From Xenorhabdus innexi (lineage in GTDB: Bacteria > Pseudomonadota > Gammaproteobacteria > Enterobacterales > Enterobacteriaceae): a DNA stretch of 64,000 nucleotides. The first letter of the stretch is position 1. Every line of letters begins with the position of its first letter. Under the pieces are notes generated by a model that saw only the letters and a program-made list of their open reading frames with translations, did not search any database and was not told where the DNA came from. Position numbers and translations under genes: made by a program. This document shows, piece by piece, positions 11,255 to 21,900 of this stretch. Location: positions 124,001 to 188,000 of the forward strand of contig NZ_NIBU01000001.1 in the NCBI RefSeq assembly GCF_002632485.1. The letters are read 5' to 3'.

Positions 11255-13195
11255 TTAGCTAACAGGGCGCGCTACAATATTACGGGTTTCCATTCTGACT
11301 TCTTCAAGGCGCACGTCGATAATATCGTTCAGACGGTAAACAGCTTCACCTTTAATCAGGACAGAACCGGTTTCCTGACTGCATTGAAGTTCATCACGAA
11401 CGGAATGCAGGAATGGCCCCGGAACAAACGCAATTGCACCATTGTCAACCAGACGAACACGCAGGCCACCACGAGTGATATCAATAATCTCAGCGGCAAA
11501 GATTTTATCTGTACCGGCATGAGGCTTAAGATAACGGGCATAAAGCCAGTCACCAACATCGCGTTCAGCCATCCGGTTTGCGCGACGGCGCTCGGATAAT
11601 TGCAGACAGACTTCTTCAGCCGGTTTTTCTGCTTCAGTTTGTTCAATGACAGCTTTCAATAAACGGTGATTGATAATATCGCTGTACTTACGGATAGGGG
11701 ATGTCCATGTGGCATAAGCATCAAAGCCTAAGCCAAAGTGTGGGCCCGGTTCAGATTTGATTTCTGCAAAGGTCTGGAAACGACGGATGCGGCTATCTAA
11801 GAACTGAGTTGGTTGATTATCCAGCTCACGGCGTAACTCACAAAATCCTTCCAGCCCAACAAGTGCTTCCGGGCAGGTTTCAATATTGTGTTCCTTGAGT
11901 ACTTCTACAACCTGTTCAATCTGTGTTGGTTCAAAGCCGGTATGAACGTTATAAATACCGAAGCCTAATTTATCGCGAAGAATTTTCGCTGCACAGAGGT
12001 TAGCTGCAATCATTGCTTCTTCAACAATGCGGTTTGCAGTGCGGCGCTGTTCAGTGACAATATCAGTGACATTCCCACCTTCATCCAGAATGAAGCGATA
12101 ATCAGGGCGATCTTTAAATACCAGAGCGTGCTCTTGGCGCCAGTTATTACGGCGTTCACACATCTCTTTCAACAACGTAATCTGTTCGGTAACAGCGTCT
12201 GAACCCGGTTTCCAGCCTTCCTGACCTTCCAGCCAGTCAGAAATTTCGTCATAAACCAGTTTGAATTTCGATTCGACCCAAGCGGCAAAAAATTGAATGT
12301 CATCACCTAGCTGCCCGTCTTCCAGAATGGAAACCTGACAAACCAGCGCAGGGCGGCGGGCATTCGGGCGCAATGAACATAAATCATCAGAAAGTTCGCG
12401 GGGCAGCATCGGAATATTGAAGCCCGGCAGATAGTTGGTAAAACTGCGCTGGTAAGCAATTTTGTCCAGATCGCTGCCAGCCTTGATATAAGCGGTCGGA
12501 TCGGCAATGGCAATAGACAGTTTCAGACTGCCGTCATCATTCTTGACAATATGCAACGCATCATCCATATCTTCAGTCGTTGCACTGTCAATAGTGACAA
12601 AGTCAAGGGAGGTCAGATCGATACGTTCGAGAGAGCTATCATCCATCTGGCAATCTGTCATTGATGGAGCTTCACGTTCCAGACTATGGCGCGTAAGAGT
12701 AACCCACCACGGAGCAAAATGATCATCACCTCGCGTAATATAGCCGGTGATTTCAGCATGGAATCCGCGATCACCTTTCAATGGATGACGGCGCATTTCC
12801 GCAACGGCCCAGTCGCCGTGTTCAAAATTGTGGGTTACTTGGCTGGTTGGTCGGCATGGAATGGTATCTTTTAACAATGGATGGTCGGGAATAATCCACA
12901 TCCGGTTGTCATTTTCTTTTCTCTGAACCCGACCAACAAAGCGGGTCAGGAATGGTTCAATCAGTTCTTCCGGTTCAGCGACCTCTTTTTCTTTATCGGT
13001 ATGAATAGCGGCAGTGACACGATCGCCATGCATCACTTTTTTCATATAGGGAGGAGGAATAAAGTAACTTTTTTGACCATCGACTTCTAAAAAGCCGAAG
13101 CCTTTTTCGGTTCCTTTGACTAAACCTTCTACACGCAAGGTTTGAGAATGAAGTTGCTGTTTTAGCTGAGCAAGCAGCGGATTGTTTTGAAACAT
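11255..13195 (-). CDS. rnb: Exoribonuclease II
   Basis: 646 residues from the ATG at 13195 (E. coli 644); the family N-terminus [17 protein letters not shown] fixes the start, and the frame upstream to 13381 is not used. RNase II degrades RNA processively from the 3' end. Cold-shock-type RNA-binding domains come first (EKGFGFLEV), then the catalytic RNB domain with the metal-binding aspartates in [15 protein letters not shown], then a C-terminal S1 domain. [20 protein letters not shown] is typical of the catalytic centre. It is transcribed away from the T6SS module. Confidence 0.97.
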   Translation of the reverse strand: MFQNNPLLAQLKQQLHSQTLRVEGLVKGTEKGFGFLEVDGQKSYFIPPPYMKKVMHGDRVTAAIHTDKEKEVAEPEELIEPFLTRFVGRVQRKENDNRMWIIPDHPLLKDTIPCRPTSQVTHNFEHGDWAVAEMRRHPLKGDRGFHAEITGYITRGDDHFAPWWVTLTRHSLEREAPSMTDCQMDDSSLERIDLTSLDFVTIDSATTEDMDDALHIVKNDDGSLKLSIAIADPTAYIKAGSDLDKIAYQRSFTNYLPGFNIPMLPRELSDDLCSLRPNARRPALVCQVSILEDGQLGDDIQFFAAWVESKFKLVYDEISDWLEGQEGWKPGSDAVTEQITLLKEMCERRNNWRQEHALVFKDRPDYRFILDEGGNVTDIVTEQRRTANRIVEEAMIAANLCAAKILRDKLGFGIYNVHTGFEPTQIEQVVEVLKEHNIETCPEALVGLEGFCELRRELDNQPTQFLDSRIRRFQTFAEIKSEPGPHFGLGFDAYATWTSPIRKYSDIINHRLLKAVIEQTEAEKPAEEVCLQLSERRRANRMAERDVGDWLYARYLKPHAGTDKIFAAEIIDITRGGLRVRLVDNGAIAFVPGPFLHSVRDELQCSQETGSVLIKGEAVYRLNDIIDVRLEEVRMETRNIVARPVS

Positions 13196-13674
13196 AATAA
13201 TCAGGCGAGTTATGGAGTTATTATCGATAATTTGGGTAATAGTTTTACGCGAATCGACGGTATCGAGCAAGTAACATCTTATCAAAACACGAAAAAGTAT
13301 CAGGGGAGAGTGATATTTATACAGATTAAGGAAAATCATCCAGTAACAATAATAATATAAGATTAGGTTCTGGATGTTCACCTAAAGGTTAGCCATATAT
13401 TTAATATCGGATGAATATAGTTGTTTATTTAAATATTTCATTAGATTCAATCAAATATTGTTAATTAAATGTTTATAAATGTTATTTGGTTGGATTATAT
13501 TGTCGTGTAAATTCATGGTTGATAATAAACGAAAGTATATTTCTTTTTTTATCACATCTGGTGTCTTCTTCAATGTGTTGATTTTTTTATTTTTTATATA
13601 AAAACAATCGTTAGTAATATGCGATTAAAATAAATATAGCACTTAAATTGATGGGGCTTTAAAAAGAGACAGGC
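13196..13674. other. Intergenic region rnb-tssF
   Basis: 479 bp of very AT-rich DNA between divergent rnb and the T6SS module. I see no gene. It must hold the rnb promoter (near 13200-13300) and the promoter of the five-gene module. The strongly AT-rich composition is the kind of DNA usually silenced by H-NS; that is an inference. Confidence 0.55.
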
Positions 13675-15411
13675 ATGGATACTTTTCAATTTTATTATCA
13701 GTGGGAATTGGATTATTTACAGCAAATTGAAAAATTAGCCAGTAATGAAAAGCCGCATTTGGCAGAAGTTATTAATGGATACGATCCTGATATTGAGAGA
13801 CTGAATCAGGGTTTTGCTGTATTAATGGCTCGTTTACACCAAAAAGTAGATGATGCTTTTCCTGAAATTACGTTACCTTTGCTACAGCAATTAAAAATAT
13901 TACCGGTAAAAGGTATTCCTGCAACCAGTGTTGTCCAGTTCTGTGGAATAGAAGGTATTGAACCTACCTGTATATTACCTCGAGGTGTAAAGGTCTTATC
14001 AAACTCAGGCGTAACATTTGTGACAGGCAGGAAATGTAATATCGAGCCTTTAATATTGGTGGCGCGGGATATTAACTATCAGGCTGAAACCAGCAGTATT
14101 ACCCTGACTTTCCAATATACTGGCAAAGATGATTACTGGCCTATTCGTCCGATTAATTTATTTCTCAGTCCTGATGAAGCTGTTGCTGACACCTTGATGC
14201 TTACTCTGTGTCGCAATTTACGTAGTGCGGTACTAAACCATAATGGGTTGAGTTATCCGGTTGAACCGCTTTGGTTTGAACCTTTGTCTGGTACTTCCCG
14301 TCTGATACTGCCAGCTCCAGAGTTAAAAGCAGGAAATTGGGCACCTCAAATGCTGATGGAATCACTTTACCTGCCACATGTTCACCATTTTCTGACCTTA
14401 TCACTGCCCACCGTGATGTGCAGCCGGTTATCCATGAAAGAAACCCGGCAATTCAGCATCACATTGAAGCTTGATGAGGTATTGCCGCTGACTGAAACAC
14501 AATTGGCAGATTCTTTTCATCTCCATTGTGTCCCTGTAGTAAACCTTGATCGTGAATCGAAAATCACACTTCCTTTTGCGCCGGATACCGCCCGTTACCC
14601 ACTGCCTTTGTCATTAGGGCAGGGGATCTTACATATAACGGAACTTCAACTAAAAGATGAACCGGGTAAGGCGCGGGGAAAACGAATTCAGTTTTTACCA
14701 ATAGGCCAGTTTACCCATTTTTTTCGTGGTGCAGATGAAGAAACCTGGTTTTATGCACTGGATGTTACCCGTGATGCATTCGGGCGTCTGGAGTATGCAC
14801 TGGTGTTTTATGACAGCTACGCCCGTTTGATGGAACAGCCACCAGAGGAAGAATTCACCTGTCATTTAGTCACATTTGATACCGCTTTACCGGCACTTAT
14901 GGCAGGGGATATTTGCCTCACAGATGAAGATATTCCTGATGGATTGCAAGCCAGAAACCTGACACCTGCCTCTTCTGCTTACCCCCCTGTGACAGATTGC
15001 TCCCGATACTGGGGAATGCTGTCACACCATGCTGCCAATGGTTTCTGGCTGAATTCAGTCTCTGCCCTTAAACAATTGCTGTTGGATTACGATTTTTACG
15101 CGGATTTGGATCGCAATACGCACCGTGATACCCGACGTATGACGGCGGGTATTTTGGATATTCAATCTGTTCCCGGTGACTGGCTTATTCGTGGAATCCC
15201 TCATCGCTGTGTTCATGTTGAACTGAGACTGGATGAATCAGCTTACATCAGTCGGGGAGAACTATTCCGGTTTGCTAATGCTCTGTATCAGTTCTTACCG
15301 TTTTGCCTTAGTGAAGATATGCGTATTCGCATGACCGTGATCGGGCAGAACTCCAACATCCGATGGCTTTTATCCCCTTGTCCGCTGCAAGGATATCGTC
15401 CAATTATGTAA
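13675..15411 (+). CDS. tssF: TssF-like type VI secretion baseplate protein
   Basis: 578 residues, about family length (roughly 600). TssF (VasA/ImpG) is a wedge component of the T6SS baseplate, normally encoded beside TssG. The N-terminus has the family pattern: YYQWELDYLQQI, then ERLNQGFAVLMARLHQKVDD and FPEITLPLLQQL. The C-terminal part has VHVELRLDESAYISRGELFRF and FLPFCLSE, matching the TssF C-terminal fold. No tssG, tssE, tssK or sheath gene lies in the window. Its stop is followed 10 bp later by vgrG. It is an orphan baseplate gene carried with a spike and cargo; whether it replaces the TssF of a main T6SS is unknown. Confidence 0.85.
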   Translation: MDTFQFYYQWELDYLQQIEKLASNEKPHLAEVINGYDPDIERLNQGFAVLMARLHQKVDDAFPEITLPLLQQLKILPVKGIPATSVVQFCGIEGIEPTCILPRGVKVLSNSGVTFVTGRKCNIEPLILVARDINYQAETSSITLTFQYTGKDDYWPIRPINLFLSPDEAVADTLMLTLCRNLRSAVLNHNGLSYPVEPLWFEPLSGTSRLILPAPELKAGNWAPQMLMESLYLPHVHHFLTLSLPTVMCSRLSMKETRQFSITLKLDEVLPLTETQLADSFHLHCVPVVNLDRESKITLPFAPDTARYPLPLSLGQGILHITELQLKDEPGKARGKRIQFLPIGQFTHFFRGADEETWFYALDVTRDAFGRLEYALVFYDSYARLMEQPPEEEFTCHLVTFDTALPALMAGDICLTDEDIPDGLQARNLTPASSAYPPVTDCSRYWGMLSHHAANGFWLNSVSALKQLLLDYDFYADLDRNTHRDTRRMTAGILDIQSVPGDWLIRGIPHRCVHVELRLDESAYISRGELFRFANALYQFLPFCLSEDMRIRMTVIGQNSNIRWLLSPCPLQGYRPIM

Positions 15412-15421
15412 GGAGGTGCAA

Positions 15422-17311
15422 ATGGATGGGCTAGTGTTTACCTGTCAGATAGGTGCTTTATCAGTTACAACTTTTCAGGTTGTGAATTTCAACTTGCAGG
15501 AAGGGTTATCACAGCTTTATCACTTGTCACTGACGGTGGTCAGCTCCCTCGACAGTGTTGTGCTTAATGACCAGTTGGGAACGTATGCCTCTTTAACCGT
15601 TACCCGCAATGGAAAAATGGAGCGCAAAGTTAACGGTATTGTTGCAGGTGCTGCGCAGGGCAATACCAACGGAAGACAAACTTATTACACCTTTATTATC
15701 CGGCCAGAAATGTGGCGGATGACACTCCATCAGGACAGTCGCCTGTTCCAGCGTCAATCGGTACCGGATATTCTCAAAAAATTGCTGAAAGAGCACCGTG
15801 TTAAGTCGGACAGTAAATTCTATGAAGACGGTAATCTTCATCCGGTACGGGAATACACTACACAAAAGCGTGAATCAGACTACGATTTTTGGTGCCGATT
15901 GGCGGCGGAAGAGGGAATTGCGTTCTGGTTTGAAGAAGAGCAGCTCTTTTTTAGTGACTCCCATTTAGGCATGACGGCGGATCTTAATCTGACTTACAAC
16001 GCCCAACCCAATACCGATGACAAAGATACCACAGCATGGCAGTGGCAGTACGGGGAGTACCTCTGCCCGGATGAATATATCCACAAAGATTACAACTGGC
16101 TGCGGCCTTCTCAGCCTTTGCAGACTGAGGCTCAATTGCCTCAGGGCGGGCGCCATTCCGTATTTGAAAGTTATGGTCGTTTCCCGTGGAGTAAAGAAGG
16201 GAAGCCACTGGGCGAAATTCGTCTTAAACAGCTTAATAACGAAAGTAAACAGGGTTCAGCACAGACTAACTGCATTCAGTTGCGACCCGGTAAAATCTTT
16301 ACCCTGAAATCTCATCCGATTGTGGCCATGAATAATCGCTGGCAGGTGGTTACTGTTACGCATTCTGGCTCTCAGCCACAGGCAGCAGGTATTGCAGGCG
16401 AAGGCACAACCCTGACCAATAATATTACCTTTATTCCGGGAAAAGACGACTGGCGTCCGCCATACCGTTATAAGCCGTTGGCGGATGGTGATGAATTGGC
16501 AACGGTGGTAGGGCCGCCGGGCGAGGAAATTTTTGTCAATGAACACGGTGCCATTAAAGTGCATTTCCACTGGAACCGGCACGATGAAGCCGGAGATAAC
16601 TCCTCCTGCTGGGTTCGTGTGGCTCAGGGCTGGAACGGCAATGGGTTCGGTTTTATGGCGATCCCCCGCATCGGTCAGGAAGTAATTATTTCCTACCTTA
16701 ATGGTGATATTGACCGTCCCATTGTGACCGGCTGCAACTATAACGGCCGTAATCGGCCTCCGCTCAATTTACCGGCAGAGAAAACCCGTACCACGTTTAA
16801 AACGCGCACTCATAAAGGGGAAGGGTTTAACGAACTGCGCTTTGAAGATGCCAAAGGCAGTGAAGAAGTATTTATCCACGCGCAGAAGGATATGAACACC
16901 AAGGTGCTGAATAACCGCACTACGCAGGTGCTGGGTAATCACACCGAAAAGATTAATGGCAATAAAGCCGTTACCGTGCAAAAGAGCAAACAGGAAATGG
17001 TACTGCTCAGCAGTGTTAAAACTGTCGGGCTTGCCAGGGTACTGAAAGTCGGGGCGACTTATACCATTTCTGTCGGGGCCAATATGAATACCTCTGTTTC
17101 CGCTAACCAAAACGAAAGCGTGGGTCTGATGAAGAAAATTTCTGTGGGGCAAAACCTGTCCATTTCAGCCGGTAAAGTTATTGAGTTGAAATGCGGTAAC
17201 AGCACCTTGCGTATGGACAGTAAAGGCAGAATTACCATCAAAGGGAAAGAGTTTCTGTTCGAAGCCAGCGGCCCTGTGCAAATTAGTGGCAAAGACATTG
17301 ATTTGAACTGA
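15422..17311 (+). CDS. vgrG: VgrG spike protein of a type VI secretion system
   Basis: 629 residues from the ATG at 15422; AGGAGG (15411-15416) overlaps the tssF stop codon and lies five bases upstream. VgrG trimers form the puncturing spike. A gp27-like head occupies about residues 1-340 (ESDYDFWCRLAAEEGIAFWFE). The gp5-like OB domain follows from about 354 (GAIKVHFHWNRHDEA, SCWVRVAQ.W, GQEVIISYLNGD.DRPIVTG). The beta-helix needle runs to the end. There is no C-terminal effector extension, so the toxin is the separate Rhs protein downstream. Confidence 0.95.
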   Translation: MDGLVFTCQIGALSVTTFQVVNFNLQEGLSQLYHLSLTVVSSLDSVVLNDQLGTYASLTVTRNGKMERKVNGIVAGAAQGNTNGRQTYYTFIIRPEMWRMTLHQDSRLFQRQSVPDILKKLLKEHRVKSDSKFYEDGNLHPVREYTTQKRESDYDFWCRLAAEEGIAFWFEEEQLFFSDSHLGMTADLNLTYNAQPNTDDKDTTAWQWQYGEYLCPDEYIHKDYNWLRPSQPLQTEAQLPQGGRHSVFESYGRFPWSKEGKPLGEIRLKQLNNESKQGSAQTNCIQLRPGKIFTLKSHPIVAMNNRWQVVTVTHSGSQPQAAGIAGEGTTLTNNITFIPGKDDWRPPYRYKPLADGDELATVVGPPGEEIFVNEHGAIKVHFHWNRHDEAGDNSSCWVRVAQGWNGNGFGFMAIPRIGQEVIISYLNGDIDRPIVTGCNYNGRNRPPLNLPAEKTRTTFKTRTHKGEGFNELRFEDAKGSEEVFIHAQKDMNTKVLNNRTTQVLGNHTEKINGNKAVTVQKSKQEMVLLSSVKTVGLARVLKVGATYTISVGANMNTSVSANQNESVGLMKKISVGQNLSISAGKVIELKCGNSTLRMDSKGRITIKGKEFLFEASGPVQISGKDIDLN

Positions 17312-17323
17312 GGAGACAGAACG

Positions 17324-18544
17324 ATGGAATTCAAAAATCTTACGCCCTTTTCAGTGATGAACTACCGGATGCTGGATACCGGAGATCAGGAATACGATGT
17401 TATTGCTATGAAAGTCGGCTATCAGTTACTGCCTGCGGGTAAGGGCGAATATCTGGCTGAGCTGCTCCCGATAATATCTCTGTGTGTGCAGGATCAATAC
17501 CGGGGAGAGTTAAATGTTTCGCAGGTATTACAGGAAAGTGATCTGGCGCCGTTTAAGCCTAAATGTGACGTGATTGTCAATGGTACGGCTTATGCGCCGG
17601 AAGGTAAGCCTTGCACCTCTTTTCCTGTTCGCCTGTCAGTCACTGATGCCAATGGTGGGACGCTGCTGGATAAAACACTGAATATCACGGGCGAGCGGGA
17701 GTTTTTCCGCACCGATAATGGGCAGTGGCATCTTTCAGACCCCAAACCATTTACTCGTTTATCCCTTGATCACACTTATACCTTTGGCGGGGAATGCCGG
17801 ATTGAAGCTGATGATAAGAAAGCAGCCGAAGCGCTGGCAGAAGAAGATAAACTCACTCCCGAACAGCTCAGCCAACATCCCGATGGTGATAAAGCACCCA
17901 TTGCCCACGCCGTTTGGGAATATAATCCTATCGGAACGGGGTTTGTTTTACCGTGGTATGCACGAGCCAAAAACTTACCCCGTTATCCGGCACCGCGCAT
18001 TACCCATCCCAATGATCCGATAACTGTACAGTATTTTGCTGCAATGCTGGCAGGCTCGCTTTCAGCCACAGAACCCGCCAGCCAGCCACAAGGGATGGGA
18101 ATTATCGGCCGGGCGTGGTTACCACGGCGAACATTGGCGGGAACTTATGATCAAACATGGCTGGAACAACGCCATCCTTATCTGCCAGCGGATTTTGATT
18201 TCGGCTACTGGAATTGCGCCCCGCAGGATCAACAGATTGACTGGCCTTCTACCGATATTTCACTGCAACTGACCAATCTTACACCGGAAGGTTTTTTGCA
18301 AACCCACTTACCGGGGCATCGGCCTTTTATCCTGTTCCGTATGGAGAGTGGCGATCTGTTTCCGGTTCTGATGAACCTTGACACCCTGATTATTGATACC
18401 GATGCAATGACACTGGAGTTGACGTTTCGTCTGCATTTCAGCATTGACTTCCCTATCCGGGTGGCGGAAGCACGGTTTGAAATAAACCCCAAATCACCTC
18501 TGCTTAAATTTGCACCTGAACAGGAGCAGGCTCATGGCGGATAA
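17324..18544 (+). CDS. DUF2169 T6SS adaptor/chaperone protein
   Basis: 406 residues. The N-terminal DUF2169 pattern is clear: KNLTPFSVMNYRMLDTGDQEYDVIAMKVGY, here split as two recognisable parts. DUF2169 proteins are encoded between VgrG and PAAR/effector genes and help load toxins on the spike. It starts 12 bp after vgrG with GGAGACAGAACG upstream, and its last 11 bp overlap the PAAR-like gene. No signal peptide is present, which fits a cytoplasmic loading factor. The specific partner is inferred from position to be the DUF4150/Rhs pair. Confidence 0.88.
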   Translation: MEFKNLTPFSVMNYRMLDTGDQEYDVIAMKVGYQLLPAGKGEYLAELLPIISLCVQDQYRGELNVSQVLQESDLAPFKPKCDVIVNGTAYAPEGKPCTSFPVRLSVTDANGGTLLDKTLNITGEREFFRTDNGQWHLSDPKPFTRLSLDHTYTFGGECRIEADDKKAAEALAEEDKLTPEQLSQHPDGDKAPIAHAVWEYNPIGTGFVLPWYARAKNLPRYPAPRITHPNDPITVQYFAAMLAGSLSATEPASQPQGMGIIGRAWLPRRTLAGTYDQTWLEQRHPYLPADFDFGYWNCAPQDQQIDWPSTDISLQLTNLTPEGFLQTHLPGHRPFILFRMESGDLFPVLMNLDTLIIDTDAMTLELTFRLHFSIDFPIRVAEARFEINPKSPLLKFAPEQEQAHGG

Positions 18545-18890
18545 CTATATTGCCCGAAAAGACAGCCAATGGCTGATTATCAGTCTGGTTCCCGATGTCT
18601 GCAAAACCCCGATTGGCCCGGCTACACCGCCAATTCCTTACCCCGTTATCGCCAAACTGGATGATTCCTCTGCTCCGGTCTCATCAGTACGGGCAAACGG
18701 GCAGCCGGTGGTGGTATTTGCCCAGAGCTTTGTCCCGCAGACACTGGGGGATGAGGCAGGAACGGCAATGGGGATGAAAAGTGGCACAGTAGGGGGGAAA
18801 TGTCATCCGAAAGAGCATTCAGAAACAGTGCGGGCGGATGGCAAATTAACGTTACGCCATACGGATAAATTCTGGATGAATGGAGCATAA
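18534..18890 (+). CDS. DUF4150 PAAR-like spike-tip protein
   Basis: 118 residues from the ATG at 18534, inside the end of the DUF2169 gene. DUF4150 proteins are PAAR-like and cap the VgrG spike, linking it to effectors. Family-like features include PDVCKTPIGPATPPIPYPV, GTAMGMKSGTVGGKCHP and RHTDKFWMN. The start at 18510 is less likely because the family begins MADNY. Ten bases after its stop the Rhs gene begins, so tip and toxin are made together. Confidence 0.88.
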   Translation: MADNYIARKDSQWLIISLVPDVCKTPIGPATPPIPYPVIAKLDDSSAPVSSVRANGQPVVVFAQSFVPQTLGDEAGTAMGMKSGTVGGKCHPKEHSETVRADGKLTLRHTDKFWMNGA

Positions 18891-18900
18891 GGAAAGGAAT

Positions 18901-21900
18901 ATGGCAAAAGGCGCAAAGAATGATAGTCCGACAGGAACAGGGAATACGCTGGGGACTATTGTTGGTCAGGCACCACAGGCAGCAGTAAGGCCGTCAGCAG
19001 CGAATCCTCTTATTAAAGCAGAAACGAAAGAAGAGCAAGGTTTTTTTAGCAAGTTATGGCAAAGCTCTAAAGGGATAATTAATGATGGTTGGGAAGTTAT
19101 TAAGGATAGAGCTGCTGCATTTAAAGAAGTGGTTGGTGGAAATTTCAACGATATCTATACCATATCACAACATCCTGAGGACGCACTGAATGGAATAATT
19201 AAGCATCTTAATGGCGATAAACTTAGCTCCCCTGGTGAGATAGCAGGTGTTCACTATATACAAACCCTTATTGGTGCAGGGAAAGGTTTCGGGAAAGGAT
19301 TAGCTAATACAATACCTGATACGTTAAGTCTTGGGCCTTCTATTATGGGAGCAGAGTTCAGTTGGTTGGGAGACAAAATTGGTTTGAGTGGGGTGTCAAA
19401 ATTTGGTCAATGGATGACAAAGGCAGCAGATTTTATCCAGTCCTATCGTTTTGAACTAAATACTCCCGCAGAGAAAGTGGGTGATCTTGGAACTTTGTTT
19501 GTCGGAGTAGGAGAACTTAAAGCAAGTTTCGGTGTGGCCAAAGGTGTCGGAGCTTCATTTTTTAGGAGAGCAGAGACGATATTACCCAAAATTGAAACCA
19601 ACGCTGTAACTAAAGCAAGAAAGCTATCAACTAAGCCCCCCCAAAAAAGTAACCGGGTTGCAGGAAATAAAAAAAGCCAATCCACTAACTCTAAAAAACC
19701 TAAAGAAAACCAAAAAGAAACAGAAGCAAAACCAGCCCAAAAATCTGATCAAGATCACCCTTCTTCCTGTCATGGCTCAAATTGTACAGCAGGTGAACCT
19801 ATCGATATCACCTCAGGTGATTACCTACAAAGTTTCTCAGTTATTGCCATCCCCGGTTTATTGCCGATTACCTTAACCCGGACTTATCGTTCTACCACCT
19901 GCCGAAGCGGATTATTTGGTCGGAAATGGGCTGATGACTGGTCACGTCAGTTAGTGATAAACGGTGAAAAAGTTCATTTTACCGATGCTGACGGGCAGGT
20001 TTATGATTTTTCTGCACCGGAAAATCAGGTTTTGGCACGTAATCTCCATCTTCTTCACTGTTTACTGAAAGGGGAGCTTGATGGTGAACTGTATCTGGTT
20101 AATAAACAAAGTCAGCAGACTTTCCACTTTAACCATATTGATGGTAATCGGCGTCGGTTATCGGCTATCACCGATCGCCATCAGAATACTCTTCAGTTTA
20201 TCTATAACGACCAACATCAGTTAATTGAAATTGTCCGCAATGACGGTTTCCGCTTAACGCTGCACTATCAGGAGCATCAACTGCGGGCAGTGGATTACCA
20301 CTTTCAGCAGATTCAGCAGCGTCTGGTTACATGTAATTACGACCAGCATGGCTATCTGGCCGAATGTAATGTCTTTCAGCAAAACCATCTGTTCTATGAA
20401 TACACCGCGCAAGGTTATATGACCCGCTGGCGTGATACGGATCAGACAGATTTTTATATTGATTACGATGAGCGCGGGCGGGTTGTATCTACTCATTCTT
20501 CCGCCGGTTATTGGACAGATTGTTTTATCTATAACGATGATGACCGTGTTACTACCTATCTTGATGCCGAAGGAGGGAAAACCCTTTCCTATTACAACCA
20601 GAATAATCAGGTGATCCGTGTGGTTGATCCATTAGGGCGTGAAACACGGACGCAGTGGCGCTACAACCAGAAAGTCTGGGAAATTGACCCGCTGGGCGGT
20701 TATACCACGTTTGACTATAACAACGATGGTGCGCTGACCGAAATTACACTGCCAACGGGGGAGACGTTTTATTATAACTATGATGAATACGGACAATTAG
20801 TTGAAGCGACGTTGCCTACGGGGGATATCTGGCAGTTTCATCATAATGAGCAGGGTAGTCTGACGGCTATCACTGATCCACACGGACGTAAAGAAGAGTA
20901 TCAGTACGGTCTTCATGGGGAGTTGCGGCAACGTCTGCTGCCGGATGGTCGGCAATGGCATTATGCCTATGATGAGCATCAGCGTCTTGCCGCCATTATG
21001 GCACCCGATGGCCAGACAACCGGTCTGGAACTGGATGAACTGGGGCGTCTGCGCCGGACAACGGATGCCCTTAAACAGGAAACCCGTTATCGCTATAGCT
21101 CTGTTCATGCCAGTGTTGATAATGGCAGCCTGACGGAAATTGAATTGCCCGATGGTGTCACTCAGCATTTTGAATATGACAGTGAGCGACGTGTTGCTGC
21201 GGTGACTGACGGGGAAGGGCGTACAACCCGCTACCGTTATGGTGCTTATGACCTGCTGACTCACATGACCCGCCCGGATGGTACAACATTACACTTTGGT
21301 TATGATCGCCTGACCCGTTTTTGTTCTGTAACTGCTTCCACAGGAGAAACCTATCGCTATGAACGGGATGCTGCCGGTCAGGTTATCCGCGAAATAGACT
21401 TTACCGGTCGTATTATTGAGTATCAGTATGATGCGCTGGGGCGTCGCATTCAGGCGAGTTATCCCGATAATTACACACTGCGCTGGCATTATTCTTCTGC
21501 CGCTCTGTTAACCCGACAGGAAATCTGGCATCAGACGAAAGATAAGGCAGAACTGAAATCTGTTACCACTTATGAATATAACGCTCGCCGCCAGCTTATT
21601 AAGGCCACCAATGACGATGCCGTGGTGGAATATGAATATAACGCCGTTGGCCTGCCGGTTTGTGAACGTATTAATGGACGGGAAGTTACCCGTGAATGGA
21701 ACGAATTTGAACAAATAACCGCTGAAACCATCGGTGAGAATACCCTGCAATTTGGTTATAACCTGATGGGCGCGGTTAACCATTTTCAGCTTAATCAGCA
21801 TACGCCGCTGATCTTGAGTCATGATGCTTTAGGGCGGGAAACTGTACGGGAAAGTACAGAAGGTTTTATCCTTGCCAGCCGCTATACCACGACCGGATTA

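Noticed and set aside
11255..13381. Longer 708-residue version of RNase II
   Set aside because: The extra 62 residues have no family similarity and run through the AT-rich promoter region; the ATG at 13195 matches the conserved N-terminus.
20797..21264. Antisense frame of 155 codons inside the Rhs repeats
   Set aside because: Mirror of the repetitive YD-coding sequence; no recognisable protein.
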